This document shows, one piece after another, positions 58,506 to 64,000 of a DNA stretch of 64,000 nt. The DNA comes from Cryptomeria japonica (lineage: Eukaryota; Streptophyta; Pinopsida; Cupressales; Cupressaceae). Made by a program: the position numbers and the translations under genes. The stretch lies in the NCBI RefSeq assembly GCF_030272615.1, contig NC_081413.1:156115349-156179348 (forward strand), in the 5' to 3' direction. Every line of letters starts with the position of its first letter. Within the stretch, counting starts at the first letter, position 1. A model generated the notes under the pieces. That model ran no database searches, was not told the DNA's origin, and saw only the letters and a list, made by a program, of their open reading frames with translations.

Positions 58506-58817
58506 TGTTACAAGCTAGGGTTGTGTTGCACCAAAAGATTGACCTGTCAATGCCTGATACAACCACAAGACTTATAGAATCCACAGGAGGTTGTTAAACC
58601 ATGTCGTGAATCCTCGCGAGGGACACTGGCCCACTGCCAACAATCCTCCTCCCAGCGTCACTCATTGCGGCCTACGTGATTTGAACCTGTGACCAAGCTC
58701 TAATACCACTTGTTACAAGCTAGGGTTGTTGTTGCACCAAAAGATCGACTTGTCAATGCCCAATACAACCACTAGACTTATAGAATCCACATGAGGGACG
58801 TTGGCCCATTGCCAACA
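58506..58817 (-). mobile_element. TRIM element (312 bp)
   Basis: Two short LTRs (58506-58642, 137 bp; 58711-58817, 107 bp) start TGTTACAAGCTAGGGTTG and end GCCAACA. The 68-bp interior holds, on minus, a primer site AGTGGTATTAGAGC next to the upstream LTR and a purine tract GGGAGGAGGAT next to the other. The TSD GTATA is perfect (58501-58505 and 58818-58822). LTRs differ by a ~30-bp indel. It encodes nothing and depends on enzymes of other elements. Confidence 0.88.
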
Positions 58818-58822
58818 GTATA

Positions 58823-59819
58823 TCACTAAATATATTATTTTCAACAAATCATCATATATATATACAAGTTGGCTAAAAGAAAGATTGTAATGTGTACATA
58901 TATTTCCAACACAAGATATACGAATGGACCAAAATATAAAATGTGGAACATAAACCAACATCCAATGAGCAATACTGAACCGATTGAATATATCACATGG
59001 AATCACCAAACCAAGGAACATATCCCAACACATGCATTGAAAGAGTCCGAACCAAAATAGGCAGGACCTAAACCATATAGATAAAACTTTCGACTGTCTT
59101 CACCATAAAAAAACAAGCTAATATCAACTAGAACAACTGTCAATGCAATATGTCTATATCCAAACAATAAAAACCAATCCTAACAACCTCTTGTACAAAC
59201 ATGATAATCACAATCGATAAAAAAGCATAACTGCAGATCCTTCAATGAAATACTACAACATTAAATCTTGCATAACAGATGTCAAATCCCACACAGTAGA
59301 TGTCTAGAACAAAACATATTGGGACCACACAATTTAACATCAATGACAATCCAAGCACACATCTATAACAATATTGTCATTAATTTGATCCTAATTCCTA
59401 ATCCCTTCTCTTTCTTAATCCTAAAAGAGGGCATTGACTTGTCTAGGGCGCTATGACACCACTTCCCTAATTCAGCCCAAGCGTCAAGAACATCAGTCCT
59501 CTCATCCTTGGGGCCCTTTCATCTTGAAGTGGATTTACTCTACCTCTCCCTAGCAACACCCATCTCCCTTGGGGAATAGAAGAGTTGGAATTGCTTAAGA
59601 CTTAGGATAAAGTTATGGCCATATCACTTTGTATTATGGAAATTATAAGTAATTTGACATTCTGAATTATATTATTGATTATCTTTATGTTTATTATTTC
59701 TCAAATTTCATACTAGTTTAAGAATTACTTAAACATTTTTTATTTATATAATTAATTATTATTTTGTTATTGACAAATATATCAACCTTAAATCAGATCA
59801 ATTAATTAATATATATTAA
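58823..59819. other. AT-rich region, no gene seen
   Basis: May include the remainder of the old copia LTR relic. Short open frames have no recognisable features. Confidence 0.35.
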
Positions 59820-59885
59820 CTTATAGTGTGTGTGTGTGTGTGTGTGTGTGTCTGTGTGTGTGTGTGTGTGTGTGTGTTTGTGAGT
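59820..59885 (+). repeat. GT microsatellite
   Basis: About 28 GT units with one CT interruption (TGTCTGTG) and a TTTG end. Confidence 0.95.
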
Positions 59886-60393
59886 ATTAATGTATATCTT
59901 ATATAATAAGTTTAAATATTCATTTCATCCTCTTAATAACATCATTAAAATTATATACTTCTTTCTATTCTCCTCTCGATGCCTATAGTTTCACACAATA
60001 TTCTTTTTTTGAATTCATACCAAACCGTCATAACCAATCGAACTTGTTGAATATTAATATCTTATCAAATATTAGTCTTAATTCTTCCCCCTCCCCCTTG
60101 CTTGATGCTAACATTCCTTCTTGTATCTTGCTGACTGAAAGGATTGGTTGTATTCTAGAGAAATTCCTTTATGTCTCACATTACTTAAATATGTGAGTTG
60201 CATCATTTTAAAACAATATAATTTATTATCAGAATCATGTCTCATCATGTCTTGTTTAAGAGACATGGTTTGTTAGAGTAATTGTTGCCTCATATGAACA
60301 ACAATGTTTAGCAATATCTTTTGTTTGTTTACATTGTCTACCTTAATTGATTCTTATTAGACATAATAACTTTTTACTTTAATTAAGTATAAT
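59886..60393. other. AT-rich spacer, no gene seen
   Basis: Nothing recognised. The left TSD of the solo LTR (ATAAT, 60389-60393) lies at its end. Confidence 0.4.
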
Positions 60394-62083
60394 TGTTGGA
60401 CACAATGGATCACTGAGAGGGGGGTGAATCAATGATCTACACTCTTTTCTTCAAAATGAAGATACCGGTAAAGTAAAGAACAAACAGGGCGCTAACTGGT
60501 GACTTAACCAATTCAAGTAGAATGTGTGAAAGGACTTGCTAAAACATTAACATAACACATGCACAAGAATACATCACACAACACCAAATATATACGAGGA
60601 AAACCCAATGTGGGAAAAACCTCAGTGAGAATAGCTGTGGAAGATCTTTTGCTCTAATCCAACCTCACAATGAAACTTTGATTACAATATTTAGGGCACC
60701 AACCCAAGGAGCACCAACCCCTACATAATTTATAGGCTACAACCTAAAGGAGCTACAACTTAGTGAAAACAATATAAAACTCAGATACACAAATGAAATC
60801 ACTATTGCAAATGAAGTTTTGCAACCTTACAATATTCTGCTCTGTTGGTTTAAGCCTTACCGGTCTGTTTCCTCTTCTCCTACTCTGTAACTTGACTTTG
60901 TTGATCACCTTTCTCAATCCTCTCTCACAATGTATTCCTCCTCTCAACTCACACTTAATCACTCTTAATCAGACACAACTTCTACTGGTATGACACCTCT
61001 ATGTTCAATGCACTCTTCACTGGTTGTTCCTTATACTGGTTTTCTCTTCTTCTCCTTGTGAATCAATACTTTGCTCACAAACACTTTAAGTGTTTTACTC
61101 TTCGGCTCTCACACAACAATATCACACTTGTCTTCTTACTACAGTAGCAACTACAATAGTTTCAAATCATCATATTTAAACTTGAGCTTTCCTGCCAAGG
61201 ACAATTCAAACTCGGAGCGGTTAGGGTTTCGTTTTCTTGACACAATCTGCATGAGATCTGATCCAGTCTATCTTGGATCAATCACTTGTACTCCAGGAAT
61301 GCATCTATACACATTTTCCATTATCTAATGCATACTTGCTAAATATATCAATCTTGTACATGATTTTCTACCTTGAAATATGTCAACTCATAAAACGCTC
61401 AGTTGTTTCCTTTTTGAGGTCTTCTTGCAATCTGATTTCCTTTGCATTGATCTAGGCACCAACTACTCTTTGATCTTCCTCTATTATTCTTTCTTCCTCG
61501 AGCCGCATCAATCAGTTACAATCTTGTGATTTTTGGTTGTTTCATTAATATCGACTAGTTGTTTCAACAACCATGTCGATGGAGGCTTCACCGACCTCTA
61601 CATGTTTGCTACCTCAGCTCCACATGGCATCACAATGGTCAAACAATTAGCTCACTGTCACACAGTCAGATCATACTTTGAACATTCAAAAAATTCATAC
61701 CAGTACACGTCTTTACCGATGAGACCTTATCCTTCTACTAACCGATAGTGTACACTACACCGATAACACATCTTCACCTCCGGTGGTTTCTACCTCTTCA
61801 TCAAAAATAGGCAGCCAACCTCTAGACTGGTTTATTGCTCTACCAGTTGTCACTCAATATGCTAACACACACATGCATCCCACCTCATACTGGTGAAGTC
61901 ACTGATAGTTTCAATAACTACTTGTCTTCCATCATACCAGTTGACAAATCTTCATGTTAATATTCTCAATACTGTATTTGTCTTTCACCATACCAGTACA
62001 CTCTTCTTCATACCGGATGACATACCTCTACTGGTAGCTTGCCTACAATACTGGTTGACATCAATGACAACTCAATGCCAACA
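60394..62083 (-). mobile_element. Copia-type solo LTR (about 1.69 kb)
   Basis: Ends are TGTTGG...CCAACA with flanks ATAAT and ATAAC. On minus the distal part reads CACCCCCCTCTCAGTGATCC, matching the 3' end of Copia1's LTR, and GAGGAAAACCCAATGTGGG (60597) is the shared near-palindrome. No interior domain is present. Confidence 0.75.
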
Positions 62084-64000
62084 ATAACTTCCGCCTTTTT
62101 ATCATCATAATTACTACCAATTAACACTAAAGGTTGATTATTATTGTCTACTGTTGAGGGGACAATCACTGACATGTGCAGTCCACTTAGTATTTGCTTC
62201 AATAATTAATGTTGTTTCTTTTGCAAGTTACTGATCAAGATGAATACAATTTTTATATATATAATTTGTATTGAATATATTTTCTGAATTTATTCATTAT
62301 TATATTATATCTAATTACATTGTTATGATAATTAATATTTAATTATTACATTTTATTCTATTGAATTCATAATAGGAACATGACATGTGCAGAATTATTC
62401 TCTTTAATATCTCAATTTGCAGTTTATTAATGTGATGATGAGTTTGTATGTTTTAGTGTTTGACCTACAAGTTATGCAGCCGTGTGTTTTGATCACCTAT
62501 TCTATTGCAATGAGATGAATTAGATGTGGATTTTCTATATCCATTAGGTTTGATTCATCATTGATGCAAACTTTGTTAGTTAGTCGTGTATGTGGTCATT
62601 AGCGCATTGCTATGTTTTCTTTAAGATGATCCGATGGATGATGTTTATAGTACCCCAATAATTGTTTATTGGGACTTATTTATCATGAGCTCGTGATAGC
62701 TTTGTTATTAATTATTTACTCTCTTGAGGGAAATTTTGGGAATAATGTATTGGCAATGCAAGATTGATTCCTGATTGGTAATTCGTTGGCAGTTCTATGT
62801 ATCTTCTTGTCTTGGAATTCAAGGTTACACTTGATTTTATTGACTTTTTAGTTGTATGTGTGTAGACCTGGATGACCTTAATTTGGGAGATGGTTGTCAT
62901 GATGCCATGTGTGACTCAGTGTCATGGTTCAATAGGAGTTGTTGGCAGTGAGGTGGATTCACCATTAGATGGTGGATGATCTTCTTAGTGTGCAAATGTT
63001 TGGAGGATCCCTTACATCCTATTACTACAAAAGGTTATTTCACATTTGTAGTTGTATTGGTAGGAGATGGTTATCTTCATACGATTGGAGTTGGTTACAT
63101 GTTATATTTGGTGTAGAGTGTATTTTTTATAATGCTACGGTTTACTCTTGATTACCGGTTTAAGGTTTGGCATGATACATTTATCTTGAGACCATGATTT
63201 TTTCATTTGGACTATGTGATCTCCTAGGAGGATATGGTTAGTTCATAATTCCATGGTTGGATCTTTGACATTTATGTTACATGGTTCTCTTTACATTAAG
63301 TAAGTGATAATTTACTTGATTACTTCATGATGGTGCTATTATGCATTTAGAGTTTGCCATGGATTGATCAATTACATGTGCTTATGGATACATAGAGACA
63401 TAGGTGATGTTGGTATTATCTTATGATTAGAGACTTGTTTCGAGATGTTTGATTATTTTAGCAGGAAGATCAAGGATCATTCACCTGGTATAGACTTAAG
63501 ATGAGATTGTTCTTATTATGAGTTGTGGTGACTTGGACATCTTGATGAGAATTCCCATTCCCAACTCTTGATTTAATATTTGAGAGGTATTGATCATTGT
63601 TCCTTTTAGGTGTATTATGTTTATGCTTATATTTCATAGATATGGTTCTTGAGCTATGAATATTGTTAGTTATGGAGGATTAATTTGAGAGATGTTTAGC
63701 ATTGGTGAACTCCTTGTGCATAAGTTGTTATTATGATATCATTATGAGGATATTAGGAGATGGTTTAGTGGGTTGATTTACTTCATTGGGAATGGTTATT
63801 ATGAGTTTTATTTTCTTGATTATGAGAGTCTTATATCCATGTTGGCATAGCATGATACTTATGTTTGTTTGATATAAGAGATTGAATGAAGTTTTGGGTG
63901 TTGTTATGGTTTTTAATTTGGGATATTTTGGAGATCATACTTGACGCAATGGTGCTTCTTCGAGGTGTTGGTAGAAGGACATGTTATGGTTTATAGGTTG
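62084..64000. other. AT-rich region, no gene seen
   Basis: No coding domain, primer site or clear repeat boundary was recognised on either strand. It could be part of a long LTR whose partner lies beyond the window. Confidence 0.35.

Overview
The window looks like intergenic DNA of a large plant genome. Nearly everything recognisable is LTR retrotransposon, mostly decayed, nested and AT-rich, and no intact host gene, tRNA or rRNA is visible. The very long gypsy LTRs, deep nesting and low gene density would suit a gymnosperm such as a conifer, but that is inference. Boundaries were found by eye from direct repeats, TG...CA ends, tRNA-Met primer sites (core TGGTATCAGAGC), polypurine tracts and target-site duplications (TSDs).

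Left nest (1-34521). Gypsy3 (minus strand, 31636-34521) is the oldest layer. Its 3' LTR is cut by Gypsy1 (plus, a chromovirus with a chromodomain, 1-31635, 5' end outside the window). Gypsy1 has two insertions. One is a 4.9-kb unclassified segment (4486-9355) that splits the integrase gene and carries one well-preserved exon of an LdpA-like 4Fe-4S protein. The other is Gypsy2 (10024-30466, LTRs of about 4.1 kb), which sits in the Gypsy1 3' LTR. Gypsy2 gag is in turn split by Copia1 (14403-21743, LTRs of 1448 bp). This makes four stacked insertions.

Middle (34522-51529). Between 34522 and 36413 lie AT-rich LTR/primer-site remnants. Copia2 (minus, 36419-51524) has a perfect CTCAT TSD. Its 3' LTR is split by E4 (36632-44441, perfect CTCAC TSD), the youngest-looking element here. 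E4 lacks reverse transcriptase and integrase and carries one open 1022-codon gag/protease-like frame, so it is a non-autonomous TR-GAG/LARD-like element.

Right part (51530-64000). This holds a LINE reverse-transcriptase relic (minus), an old copia-type LTR relic split by a 4.0-kb solo LTR of the Gypsy2/3 kind (54099-58095, TSD ACCAT), a 312-bp TRIM element (58506-58817, TSD GTATA), a GT microsatellite (about 59825-59880) and a copia-type solo LTR (60394-62083). The rest is AT-rich and unassigned.

Two patterns cut across the elements. Most in-frame stops in the dead pol genes are TAG where the family has CAG (or TAG for TGG after a C), as expected from deamination of CHG-methylated cytosine. 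Several LTRs carry family-specific hairpin-forming repeats. No new autonomous system was found. The best leads are E4, the captured exon and the hairpin arrays.
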